DNA of 64,000 nt from Rhodoluna lacicola (GTDB taxonomy: Bacteria; Actinomycetota; Actinomycetes; Actinomycetales; Microbacteriaceae): the NCBI RefSeq assembly GCF_000699505.1, contig NZ_CP007490.1, positions 1,302,001 through 1,366,000 of the forward strand. The letters run 5' to 3'. The notes beneath the pieces were generated by a model. The model saw only the letters and a program-made list of their open reading frames with translations. It was not told the DNA's origin and ran no database searches. Of the stretch, positions 1 to 7,705 are shown one piece after another; position 1 is the first letter of the stretch; the number at the start of each line of letters is the position of its first letter. The translations under genes were made by a program, and so were the position numbers.

Positions 1-1940
1 CCATTTGAGGTCTTTATCAATTTTTGAGCGGCAATGTCGGTGTTGACTCCCAGCTCTAAGCCCCACCAAGGAGGAGTGCCAGAATTACCCGCAATACCAC
101 TTGCGTAGCCTGAAGGAACTGTGAGGGAATTCCAGGTTGTGGTTCCTGAGCCACCACCGAAAAACACATGGCCACCGTTGGTTTCAATTGCGTAGGTGCT
201 TGCGTTTCCGTCTATCTTGATTGCACCGCCGTTGGAGTTATCAAAGTTCGCAAACACAACAAAATTGAGTGCCCCTGCGGTAGAAACAATTCGGGCTCCG
301 CTAATCAATTGGAAAGTGTTGTTGAGCTTGAGGGTAAGAGTCCTAGTTGAAGATGAATTCTCGCTGATTAGGGCTGATGAGTCCATCCGGATTCCGCCCA
401 CGGTATTGTCCGACACGCTAACTCCGGCAGCTTGAAGTGTAACGTTGCCAGCAGTCAATGCCGTGCTCAGATCTGTGGAATTGATGTTGCAGACACCGTT
501 TATGTTGGCTAAGAACACTCCGGCTACGAAGCCACCGCAAGAGCTGGTTGTAGCTGAGTTACTTATGTAAATCGTGTCTGGGAATTTTTGCGCCGTAAAC
601 GTTTGCGTCACATTGAGATATTCAGGGCTCGAGAAAGTCAGCGTGTATGAAGTTCCCAGAGTTAGCCCGGTTAGCTTTAGGTTGGTAAAGGTGGCGATAC
701 CAGACGAATCGGTGTTCACGGTTGTGGTTCCCGAGAGTGTTCCACCGCTCGATGCAACAGTCACAGCGATTCCAGAACTTGAAACGTTTGTTCCAGCTGC
801 ATTTACTAAACGAACGGCTGGCTGAGTCAGGAAGTTTTCGTTGTTTACCACTCCTGCAACAGAGGTAACATTTGCAAGATACGAAGGCGTGTAGTTGACG
901 TAAACAACACCGGCGGCACCAAAACCACCAGCGGTTCGTTGACCATAGCCATTGGAACCACCAGAGTCACAGGCAGAACCACCACCACCACCACCACCGG
1001 AATTGGGGAAACCATTCATTCCGTTTGAGTAGTAAGCTCCGCTAGTTCCAGTGCCGGCAATTGCAACGCTTGGTGAGTATGCTCCGTCGTTGGCGTTGAT
1101 GTTGTATGACGCTCCTCGACCACCGCTTGCTCTACCCTGCGTTCCACCACCGGCGGCACCCCAGTTTTGCGTACTGCTTGCACCCGCGACTGCAGAACCA
1201 CCACCACCACCACCACCAAGGTTGACGTTTGTCATTCCGGCAAAGGCCATCTCCATAGACGCGGCACCTACGCCACCGACGCGAACCGTTGCGTCACACG
1301 AACCTAATCCAGATCCTCCAGTGCCTCCGTTGAAACCAGTTCCACTAGGGCCTGATGTAGTTCCGCCCGCGCCTCCGGTTATTCCAGTCCAACCAACACC
1401 AGCACCACCGCCATTGCCAGTCCAAGTACTTGCGCCAATGGTGACAGCCGACTGTCCACCTGCACTTGCGGCACGTGGCGCGATGCCCTGAGCTCCCTGA
1501 GTGTGAATACCGCTGTTTCCACCAGCACCAACAGTGATTGTTGCGGATGAACCTGGAGTTAGCGTTGGATAAAACACTCTGGTTCCACCGCCGCCGCCAC
1601 CGGAACCGCCATCGGCACCACCACCACCACCACCACCGGTGACAGAAATTTCTGCAGTTGTAACACCGGCAGGCACTGTCCAAGTTGTTGTGCCAACATT
1701 CTTGAAAGCAAGCAGACAGTTGCCATTTGACAACTTGGTGATAGTGACAGAAGTGTTGTTGCCAACGTTTGCGTAGCATCCTGTCGCAGCTTCCGAAATT
1801 ACAGCAGCCCTACCGATACCTGAAAAGCCGATAGCGATCGCAGTTGCAAGAGCGATGATGGTGGCAAAGAATAACTTGCTCCTAGAACTGCGAGGTAGCC
1901 CAGCGAGAGCGAGCAGGCGGAGTTCGATACTCTGCAACAT
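1..1940 (-). CDS. Large glycine-rich secreted surface protein, C-terminus outside window
   Basis: The minus strand is open from an ATG at 1940 to the window edge (646 codons seen, no stop), so the gene is partial. A GAGGTG ribosome site lies about 5 nt upstream. The N-terminus has a positively charged stretch followed by a hydrophobic segment (about residues 23-45) ending in a plausible signal-peptidase site. Next comes a segment with TTTWTVPAGVTTAEISVTGG, typical of actinobacterial glycine-rich cell-surface domains, then about 250 residues of Gly/Ser/Ala/Asn-rich sequence with three Gly7 runs, then an Ig-like domain (around TVASSGGTLSGTTTVNTDSS) and a beta-rich C-terminal part. Likely an exported adhesin or envelope protein. 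Any wall anchor would lie outside the window. Function is unknown and the family assignment rests on composition and the WTVPAG motif. Confidence 0.85.
   Translation of the reverse strand, partial: MLQSIELRLLALAGLPRSSRSKLFFATIIALATAIAIGFSGIGRAAVISEAATGCYANVGNNTSVTITKLSNGNCLLAFKNVGTTTWTVPAGVTTAEISVTGGGGGGGADGGSGGGGGGTRVFYPTLTPGSSATITVGAGGNSGIHTQGAQGIAPRAASAGGQSAVTIGASTWTGNGGGAGVGWTGITGGAGGTTSGPSGTGFNGGTGGSGLGSCDATVRVGGVGAASMEMAFAGMTNVNLGGGGGGGSAVAGASSTQNWGAAGGGTQGRASGGRGASYNINANDGAYSPSVAIAGTGTSGAYYSNGMNGFPNSGGGGGGGSACDSGGSNGYGQRTAGGFGAAGVVYVNYTPSYLANVTSVAGVVNNENFLTQPAVRLVNAAGTNVSSSGIAVTVASSGGTLSGTTTVNTDSSGIATFTNLKLTGLTLGTSYTLTFSSPEYLNVTQTFTAQKFPDTIYISNSATTSSCGGFVAGVFLANINGVCNINSTDLSTALTAGNVTLQAAGVSVSDNTVGGIRMDSSALISENSSSTRTLTLKLNNTFQLISGARIVSTAGALNFVVFANFDNSNGGAIKIDGNASTYAIETNGGHVFFGGGSGTTTWNSLTVPSGYASGIAGNSGTPPWWGLELGVNTDIAAQKLIKTSN
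978..998. repeat. (ACC)7 trinucleotide tract coding Gly7
   Basis: Seven uninterrupted ACC units (GGT on the coding minus strand) encode seven glycines in the surface protein. It is the first of three tracts with exactly the same unit number. Confidence 0.85.
1197..1217. repeat. (ACC)7 trinucleotide tract coding Gly7
   Basis: Second uninterrupted run of seven ACC units (GGT in the coding strand) within the same surface protein gene. Confidence 0.85.
1617..1637. repeat. (ACC)7 trinucleotide tract coding Gly7
   Basis: Third uninterrupted run of seven ACC units, close to the N-terminal end of the glycine-rich part of the surface protein. Confidence 0.85.
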
Positions 1941-1970
1941 ACGCACCTCGCGGAATCAAAACTTCTAGGA

Positions 1971-2052
1971 ATACACCCATAAAGGTGTATCTATAGAGTA
2001 AAAAACCACTCGAATTACAAGCTTGTAATTATGGGGTATAACCGAACATAAA
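1971..2052 (-). promoter_or_regulatory. Upstream region of the glycine-rich surface protein with shared motif
   Basis: This region holds three structures. One is an inverted repeat ATACACC/GGTGTAT (1971-1977 with 1984-1990). The second is an 18-bp perfect palindrome AATTACAAGCTTGTAATT at 2013-2030. The third is ATGGGGTATAACCGAACAT with flanking AAA (2031-2052), nearly identical to a motif at 31900-31922 upstream of the sortase substrate gene. The motif sits about 90 bp before the start codon at 1940. That it is an operator or promoter element is inferred from its recurrence before two surface-protein genes. Confidence 0.5.
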
Positions 2053-2090
2053 TTGTCCCCCGTGTCGCACTTTTTGAAAGATTTTTGGGA

Positions 2091-2540
2091 CTATTTTTTG
2101 CGCCGCTTGGCCAATAACCAAGCGGAAATCGCTGCCGACAAAACAAGAAAAAACAGAATCGGTAGCCAGGTTGATGGCTGCTCGATTATGTCCCCCACTC
2201 CAGCTGGACGATCTGGTTTATTGGGTGATTTGGAATCAATGTCGGTTGTGTCAACCGGATCGGCATCTTCAAAGTTTTCTATGCCATCACCATCAATGTC
2301 CGGATCCTTGCCATTCACCAGACCATCGCCATCGATGTCTGGGTCCTTGTTGTTTTCAATGCCATCACCGTCCGTATCAACGATTTCGCTGGTCACTTGA
2401 AATACCTGTACAAACTTGGCCGAGTCAGCAACCGTGGCCGCTTGGGCGGGTGCAACGCTGAAAGCACCGGCCAAAAGCGAAAGCAGCAGGGCCAGAACAA
2501 TTACGATCGCGCCAAGGCGAATGACTTTATCTCGGCGCAA
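2091..2540 (-). CDS. Membrane-anchored protein with calcium-binding DxDGDG repeats
   Basis: 149 residues. It has an N-terminal signal peptide (hydrophobic about 8-30, ending APAQAA), then three tandem thrombospondin type 3-like repeats around residues 55-90 (DTDGDGIEN, DIDGDGLVN, DIDGDGIEN), each with the Asp spacing that binds calcium. A linker follows, then a single C-terminal transmembrane segment (about 123-143) and a KRRKK tail. Expected to sit on the outer face of the membrane. There is no LPxTG-type motif before the final helix, so sortase anchoring is unlikely. The ATG at 2540 directly abuts the TAA of the upstream antitoxin-like gene, so the two are translationally coupled. The function of the calcium module is unknown. 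Confidence 0.85.
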   Translation of the reverse strand: MRRDKVIRLGAIVIVLALLLSLLAGAFSVAPAQAATVADSAKFVQVFQVTSEIVDTDGDGIENNKDPDIDGDGLVNGKDPDIDGDGIENFEDADPVDTTDIDSKSPNKPDRPAGVGDIIEQPSTWLPILFFLVLSAAISAWLLAKRRKK

Positions 2541-2918
2541 TTAGAGCTTCCACTTGGCCATGATTTGGTCCAAAAGCTCTTGGGTGGACTGCCCAATGTG
2601 CTCTTTTTCCAGTGCGGGCAAATCTTGTACAATTTTCTCAGATTCGGTCATTTCGGCCTTTTTGCGAGAGCGCTTTGCCGGTTCCGGCTGCTTTGGAATG
2701 TGTGGCACTCCCTCGGCGACATCCAGCAGCTCGGTGAAGAGATCGTAAGGCAGGATAACTGCCTGTGGTTTGCGGTGACTGCCAAAGACAATTGGTCTGG
2801 CCTCGGTACCCAGGGTCTTGTATTCGGCGACTCTTGTGGTGAGTTCGGCTCGGGCAATCGAGGTTGCCTGAACCCCGTCTTCGGCAAGGATTAGGCGCAA
2901 CTGAGCGATGTTTAACAT
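2541..2918 (-). CDS. Phd/YefM-like antitoxin-type protein without a toxin partner
   Basis: 125 residues. Residues about 22-62 (ARAELTTRVAEY, then RPIVFGSHRKPQAVILPYDL) follow the pattern of Phd/YefM antitoxins, where a short DNA-binding fold is followed by 'hgkpvAVLvpyedy'. A basic, Lys/Arg/Pro-rich linker and a helical C-terminus follow, where a toxin-binding region would normally be. No RelE/Doc/PIN-like toxin is adjacent; the next gene in the operon encodes a calcium-repeat surface protein. It may therefore act as a plain regulator. The start is supported by a leaderless promoter, with TAGGCT ending 6 nt before the ATG. Family resemblance is moderate, from motif reading only. Confidence 0.6.
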   Translation of the reverse strand: MLNIAQLRLILAEDGVQATSIARAELTTRVAEYKTLGTEARPIVFGSHRKPQAVILPYDLFTELLDVAEGVPHIPKQPEPAKRSRKKAEMTESEKIVQDLPALEKEHIGQSTQELLDQIMAKWKL

Positions 2919-2924
2919 GCCCTT

Positions 2925-2954
2925 AGCCTATTATGTACAAATTGCTATTTGCAA
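2925..2954 (-). promoter_or_regulatory. Leaderless promoter of the antitoxin-like/calcium-repeat operon
   Basis: On the minus strand TTGCAA (2954-2949) and TAGGCT (2930-2925) are 18 bp apart, and the -10 box ends 6 nt before the ATG at 2918. This predicts a transcript beginning at or next to the start codon. It is one of the clearest examples of a pattern repeated through the window. Confidence 0.65.
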
Positions 2955-3016
2955 CGACACGCAGGCTTTTTCTGCGCACAATCTCTCAAAATTGCAGCAA
3001 TTCTGGAACGCGTCGG

Positions 3017-4108
3017 CTAGTCCTTCGCCGAAGGAGACGGGCTTGGGCTGGCAACCGGCGCTGCTGTGATCGCCAGCTTGCCCTCTGGGGCCACCGGCAT
3101 CAGCTCAACCCAGGTGTTTCCAGGTGCCAACAGCACCGGGGCACCGGCGGCATCAACTAGGGCAATCGGCGCTGTTGCCGAGGTTTTAGACCAGGTGGCC
3201 TCAACATACTTGCCGCCGGTAAATACCCAGGCCTTGCCGCTGTCTACCATCACGGTCTTGGGAATGTTGCCGTACTTTCGGTCGAGGTAGCTGCGATCGA
3301 TTCGAACCTGCAAAACAACAACGTTTGTGGTTGCCACCTGTGCACCGTCTAACTTGTCCATCAGCGGTTTGCCGTCCTGAGTGCGCAGCCACTTGCCACC
3401 GTCTGAGGATGGAGTCCAAAGCGCCGAAGCCTGCGGGAACTTGACCTCAAACTTGGTCACTGCGGCGCCTGAAGCGCCAGCCGAAGAAGTTTGTACATCT
3501 TTTGCAAATTTGAACTGTTCAGCCGGTGGGGCCAACTCCGGGTGGTCGGCAGCCAACTTTTGCACGTTCACAATTACGTTGTGCGGAGCAACTCTCTCTG
3601 AGCTGCGGCTAAACGTGCCCTTACCCTGCTCTGTGGTTTCAGAGGCCACAAAGACCGGTGCCTGGTTGATCATGTTCACGAAGACGGCCTGGCCGCCACT
3701 AAAACAAACGATTCCGCCAAACGGGCTCAAAATATCGGGGTCCATTGGGCGAATCGAGCGAACCGGGCCAATCGCATCCGGCTGAGTTGAGTGCCAAATT
3801 GCCACCAGACGGGTTAGCCCACCCTCAACCATCTCGTCAAAGACGATATCGGTGCTATTTAGGCCCGATTGAGGGCGCGGGGCCTCTGATCCGTTGTCAA
3901 TTTTGCAAGCCACTGATGGCTTCTTGAGCTGCAGGGCCGCCGGGGTGGTCTCTTCGTATTGCATGCCGGTGAGCGGGGCGGTCACGTAAACCGGTTCTGG
4001 CTCGGCCGGGACCAGCGGATTCACCACGGCCCCACCGGCACAGCCGCTCAGCGCAACTGCGCCAATTGATGAAATAAGTAGGGCTCTTGCAGCTGTTCCA
4101 AAGTTCAT
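3017..4108 (-). CDS. DUF3048 (YerB-like) lipoprotein
   Basis: 363 residues. The N-terminus is a lipoprotein signal with lipobox LSGC (Cys about residue 23), so the mature protein should be lipid-anchored outside the membrane. The body matches the DUF3048/YerB family: the VACKIDNGSEAPRPQSGLN segment near the start, the DIVFDEMVEGGLTRLVAIWHS block, IGPVRSIRPMD, and a second C-terminal lobe with VMVDSGKAWVFTGGKYVEATW. The Ala/Ser/Pro tail is low complexity. The molecular function of the family is unknown. The start is preceded by a leaderless-type -10 (TAAACT, then 6 nt). It lies in the same direction as the subtilase gene upstream. Confidence 0.88.
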   Translation of the reverse strand: MNFGTAARALLISSIGAVALSGCAGGAVVNPLVPAEPEPVYVTAPLTGMQYEETTPAALQLKKPSVACKIDNGSEAPRPQSGLNSTDIVFDEMVEGGLTRLVAIWHSTQPDAIGPVRSIRPMDPDILSPFGGIVCFSGGQAVFVNMINQAPVFVASETTEQGKGTFSRSSERVAPHNVIVNVQKLAADHPELAPPAEQFKFAKDVQTSSAGASGAAVTKFEVKFPQASALWTPSSDGGKWLRTQDGKPLMDKLDGAQVATTNVVVLQVRIDRSYLDRKYGNIPKTVMVDSGKAWVFTGGKYVEATWSKTSATAPIALVDAAGAPVLLAPGNTWVELMPVAPEGKLAITAAPVASPSPSPSAKD

Positions 4109-4132
4109 GCCACGAGTTTATGCCCGACGGCG

Positions 4133-5914
4133 CTACTTATTGGTAGGGACCACCGAATTGCTCAGCGGCGAATCCACACTGGACGAGGTGGCGTTGCTGG
4201 CCACCACGGTGAAGGCATAGGTCACGCCGGCTCGCAGCTTGAGCACCGCGGTGGTTGCGTTGGCCGCCACCCTAAGTGTGCCCACCACATTGCCGCCTGC
4301 CCAGACGCGCACGGTCTGCGAAACCAAGGGGTTCAAGCTGTTGTCAGCCTGCACCCAGGTCACGGTTGCGGCTCGCTTGCCGGCAACTGCAGACACCGAT
4401 ACCGGCGCCGCCGGCGCCTTGGCCACCGGAATTCCGATTCCGGCAGGGTTTGCGTACAGCAACGCATTTACCGTGCCGGCTGGAAGTGAACTGATTACGT
4501 CTTTGGTGGCGGCATCGGTAAGGGCCAAGGCCACAATATTTGGCTGTTGGAATCCGCCAGCCAAGAGCAATGCGGCTACGCCAGCTACGTGTGGGGATGC
4601 CATTGAGGTTCCGCTTAGCACCGCTGTTGCAGTGTCGCCGGTGAACCAGGCGGCGTTGATTGCCGATCCCGGTGCAGCCAGATCAACGCAGGATCCAAAG
4701 TTGCTGTAGCTGGCGAAAGTATCGGTGTTGGTGGTTGCAGCCACGGTAATCGCCCCAGAGACACGAGCTGGCGAACTTGTACAAGAATCTACTTTTGAGT
4801 TTCCAGCGGCGGCAACCACGGTAATTCCCCGGTTAATCAGCGAGTTAACGGCCGCATCAAGGGATGAGTTTGCCCCGCCACCAAGGCTCATGTTCACCAC
4901 GGCAGGGGTGCCATCAACGTGCTGGCCGGCAATCCAGTCCAGGCCGGCAATCACGCCAGAAATACTGCCGGAGCCATCGCAGCCAAGCACGCGAACGGGA
5001 ATCAAAGTGGCGGCCTTGGCCACGCCGTAGTTCGTACCCGCGGCAATTGAGGAAACGTGGGTTCCGTGGCCGTTACAGTCCTCAGTGCCGTTGGTGTCAG
5101 TGATTGACGAGTAGCCGGCGCTCACTCGACCGGTGAATTCTGCGTGGCTGGAGCGAATTCCGGTGTCAACCACGTAAATCTGCACCCCAGAGCCGTTGCT
5201 GCTGTAGCTGTAGGAGCTAGAAAGCGGCAGCGCGGTCTGGTCAATTCGGTCAATTCCCCAGGCAGCCGGGCTGATCTGGGTCTCGGTGGCGGTGACCTCG
5301 GCGTCCTCGGTGATTGAGGCCACGGTGCCGCGCTTGGCAAAGGCGGCGCGCTGTTTATCGGTCAATCCGGCCACCACGCCCTTGAAAACCTTGCTGAACT
5401 GCTTGCCTACGGTGGCCTTGGCCGAGCGAAGGGCTGAAATCTCGTTGCCAGGGTCAGCCGCCTCATTAAAGCGAATGATGTACTGAACCTTATTGCCGTT
5501 GTCCTTGAGTTCGGCCGCCTTGGCCAGGGCAGCGGCCTTCTTCTGGGCGCCGGTTAACTTGACCGGGTTGCCAAAGGTGGCTTTGCCCTCGGCGGTTACC
5601 GGCTTTCCGGTGGCATCGTTCTTGGCGTTGACAAAATCTTTGCTGATGTCTGAAGGCTTGCCGGTTTCGGCCGGTTTATTGGTGCCAACCGGGTCTCCAG
5701 AGGCAACTGGCTTGCCCGAGTCAACCGGCTTGCCGGTTACTTTATCGGTGTTGGAATCTGTGTTGATTACCAGCGGGGTGCCTGGCTTGCCGTTGCCCAG
5801 CATTCCGTTGCCCGGGTTTGTGTCTGGCTTGGCCGCATTGGCAAGGTTGGCGCCGGTCAACACCAGGGTTGCAACAGCACAGGAAGCAAGAAAAACACCG
5901 ATTTTTGTACGCAT
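4133..5914 (-). CDS. Secreted subtilisin-like serine protease (S8) with inhibitor I9 propeptide
   Basis: 593 residues. A signal peptide (about 1-28, ending NLANAA) is followed by a Gly/Lys/Pro-rich spacer containing repeated GKP/NKP turns (about 30-105). An I9-type propeptide comes next (about 145-205, VQYIIRFNE to TVASITEDAEV), then the S8 catalytic domain with Asp in VVDTGIRSSH, His in CNGHGTHVSSIAAG and Ser in SGTSMASPHVAGVAAL. All three catalytic residues are present. A fibronectin type III-like domain forms the last 90 residues. Expected to be exported and self-processed. It ends without an LAxTG anchor. The GKP-rich spacer between signal and propeptide is unusual for the family. Confidence 0.93.
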   Translation of the reverse strand: MRTKIGVFLASCAVATLVLTGANLANAAKPDTNPGNGMLGNGKPGTPLVINTDSNTDKVTGKPVDSGKPVASGDPVGTNKPAETGKPSDISKDFVNAKNDATGKPVTAEGKATFGNPVKLTGAQKKAAALAKAAELKDNGNKVQYIIRFNEAADPGNEISALRSAKATVGKQFSKVFKGVVAGLTDKQRAAFAKRGTVASITEDAEVTATETQISPAAWGIDRIDQTALPLSSSYSYSSNGSGVQIYVVDTGIRSSHAEFTGRVSAGYSSITDTNGTEDCNGHGTHVSSIAAGTNYGVAKAATLIPVRVLGCDGSGSISGVIAGLDWIAGQHVDGTPAVVNMSLGGGANSSLDAAVNSLINRGITVVAAAGNSKVDSCTSSPARVSGAITVAATTNTDTFASYSNFGSCVDLAAPGSAINAAWFTGDTATAVLSGTSMASPHVAGVAALLLAGGFQQPNIVALALTDAATKDVISSLPAGTVNALLYANPAGIGIPVAKAPAAPVSVSAVAGKRAATVTWVQADNSLNPLVSQTVRVWAGGNVVGTLRVAANATTAVLKLRAGVTYAFTVVASNATSSSVDSPLSNSVVPTNK

Positions 5915-5990
5915 ATTCGAATTCTACGCTCATGCAAAAGCGGTCAAAAGTAATTCACAGGCAACTTTCACCGGGGGCCAGCCACTTGCC

Positions 5991-5996
5991 TAGACT
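5991..5996 (+). promoter_or_regulatory. -10 box of galE, near-leaderless
   Basis: TAGACT lies 7 nt before the galE ATG at 6004 and no ribosome-binding sequence is visible between them, so the message probably begins at or within a base or two of the start codon. Confidence 0.55.
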
Positions 5997-6003
5997 TGAG
6001 CGC

Positions 6004-6963
6004 ATGAAGGTTCTAGTCACCGGCGGCGCCGGCTACATTGGCAGTCACGTTGTACGCATGTTGCAGGAGCGCGGTGACCAGGTGGTCGTGGTTGACGACA
6101 TGTCGGAGGGAGTTCGCGCCCGACTCGGCGACACCAAGTTGGTCCAGCTGGATCTGGCCGCCCCAGAGGCCTTTGAGATTTTGAAAAACCTTTTCAACAC
6201 CGATGCCATCGACGCAGTAGTCCACTTTGCCGCCCGCAAGAAGGTAGGCGAATCAGTTGAGAAGCCCGAGTGGTACTTTTCGCAGAACATTGGCGGCATG
6301 GCCAACCTAATGGGCGCGATGCGCGAGGCCGGCTTGAACAAACTGGTTTTCTCTTCATCGGCCGCCACCTACGGCATGCCAGATGTTCCAGCGGTAACTG
6401 AAGACACCGTTTGCAAGCCAATCAACCCATACGGCGAAACCAAGTTGGTTGGTGAGTGGATGGTTGATGCCGCTGCCGCTGCCTGGGGTCTTCGCGGTGT
6501 GAACCTGCGCTACTTCAACGTGGCTGGAGCCGGTTGGCCAGACCTTGCCGACACCGCAGTGGCAAACCTGGTGCCGATTGTTTTTGCAGCGATTCGTTCC
6601 GGAAATACTCCAAAGGTTTACGGCAACGAATACGCCACCGATGACGGCTCTTGCGTGCGCGACTACGTGCACGTGCACGATTTGGCCAGCGCTCACCTTG
6701 CGGCAATTGATTACTTAAATACCGATACCCGACCGCACACCACCTTCAACGTTGGCACTGGCAAGGGATCAAGTGTTTTTGAAGTGATCGAAGAAATCAA
6801 AAAAGTTTCTGGCATTGATTTCAAAGAAGAGGTTGTTGATCGACGCGCAGGTGATCCACCATACCTATGCGCTGATGTTTCTCGGATCAAAAATGTTTTG
6901 GGTTGGTCTGCAAAGCATGATCTGCACGACATCGTTGAGTCGGCATGGGCTGCTGCTCAGTAG
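6004..6963 (+). CDS. galE: UDP-glucose 4-epimerase
   Basis: 319 residues from the ATG at 6004. The frame is open further upstream, but only this start gives the standard N-terminus MKVLVTGGAGYIGSHVV with the Rossmann GxxGxxG motif. The catalytic SDR residues are visible: Ser in SSSAATYG and the YxxxK motif in NPYGETKLVGEW (about 143-147). The C-terminal substrate part has VRDYVHVHDLASAH and the NVGTGKGSSV block. It interconverts UDP-glucose and UDP-galactose for cell-surface polysaccharide, which fits the glycosyltransferases that follow. It is divergent from the subtilase and convergent with the nucleotidyltransferase 15 bp away. The length is slightly below the usual 330-340 residues. Confidence 0.92.
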   Translation: MKVLVTGGAGYIGSHVVRMLQERGDQVVVVDDMSEGVRARLGDTKLVQLDLAAPEAFEILKNLFNTDAIDAVVHFAARKKVGESVEKPEWYFSQNIGGMANLMGAMREAGLNKLVFSSSAATYGMPDVPAVTEDTVCKPINPYGETKLVGEWMVDAAAAAWGLRGVNLRYFNVAGAGWPDLADTAVANLVPIVFAAIRSGNTPKVYGNEYATDDGSCVRDYVHVHDLASAHLAAIDYLNTDTRPHTTFNVGTGKGSSVFEVIEEIKKVSGIDFKEEVVDRRAGDPPYLCADVSRIKNVLGWSAKHDLHDIVESAWAAAQ

Positions 6964-6978
6964 TCAAATATTTTTGCG

Positions 6979-7671
6979 CTAGATAACTTCGTTGGCGCGA
7001 GCCAAGTCTTCGGCGAAGTCAACTTCAACCGCGTAGAGATCACTGATGTCTACCGCCTTGAATTTGGCTTCGCGGTTGGCAATCGCCAACTCGAGTCCGC
7101 GTTCAAAATAATCCTGATCGGCAACCTCATCTAGGCGCTTGATTACCGCAGCCTTGTCAGTTGACGAAACAAAGTTGATGCCAACCGCCTCTCCGAGCCC
7201 GCCAACCACAGTCTTCGAAAGCTCCGCAACAAAACCATCTGCATCAAGCGTGTATTTGACTTCTTCATCGGCAACTGATGAGTGGTTCACCACCACGAAG
7301 GATTCATCGGTGTTGATCATTGGCGTCACCCGGCGCAAAACTTCTGGGTCAAAAACCACGTCACCGTTCATCCACAGCACTCCGCCGTCGCCAGAGGCAC
7401 GAAGCGCACGGAGCAAACTCTTTGAGGTGTTGGTCTGGTCGTAGGCCTCGTTGTAAACGTAGGTTGCCTCAGGGAAGCGCTCGATGATTGCCTCAAGTTT
7501 GAATCCCACCACGGTGGTCAGGCGGTAGTCAGCGCCAAAGGCGGTTTTTAGGTTGTCAACCTGCTGCTGCATGATTGAGCGACCATCTTTTAGCTCTGTC
7601 AGCGGCTTCGGCAACGGGCGGCTGAGGCGAGTGCCCATGCCCGCGGCAAGAATAACGACCTGAATTGACAT
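6979..7671 (-). CDS. Sugar/phosphocholine-type nucleotidyltransferase (NTP transferase, LicC-like)
   Basis: 230 residues. The N-terminus MSIQVVILAAGMGTRLSRPL with KPLTEL is the signature of nucleotidyltransferases that activate sugar or choline phosphates. LWMNGDVVFDPEV supplies the metal-binding Asp. Length and overall shape match the short LicC/MobA-like cytidylyltransferases rather than full-length GalU or RmlA. It probably makes an activated precursor for the surface polymer assembled by the CDP-glycerol transferase immediately upstream. It has its own leaderless promoter (TAGGCT at 7683-7678, then 6 nt) in the 34-bp gap after that gene. The exact substrate cannot be read from sequence. 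Confidence 0.75.
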   Translation of the reverse strand: MSIQVVILAAGMGTRLSRPLPKPLTELKDGRSIMQQQVDNLKTAFGADYRLTTVVGFKLEAIIERFPEATYVYNEAYDQTNTSKSLLRALRASGDGGVLWMNGDVVFDPEVLRRVTPMINTDESFVVVNHSSVADEEVKYTLDADGFVAELSKTVVGGLGEAVGINFVSSTDKAAVIKRLDEVADQDYFERGLELAIANREAKFKAVDISDLYAVEVDFAEDLARANEVI

Positions 7672-7705
7672 ACGCCCAGCCTAATCGCCCGCTTCGCGGC
7701 GGGCC

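Noticed and set aside
1345-1779. 144-residue open frame rich in Trp, Cys and Arg on the minus strand
   Set aside because: It is an out-of-frame reading of the GGT-rich surface protein gene, with no plausible composition or start signal.
5818-6003. N-terminal extension of GalE to an upstream ATG
   Set aside because: The added residues lie over the subtilase start on the other strand and do not resemble GalE; the Rossmann motif starts right at the ATG at 6004.
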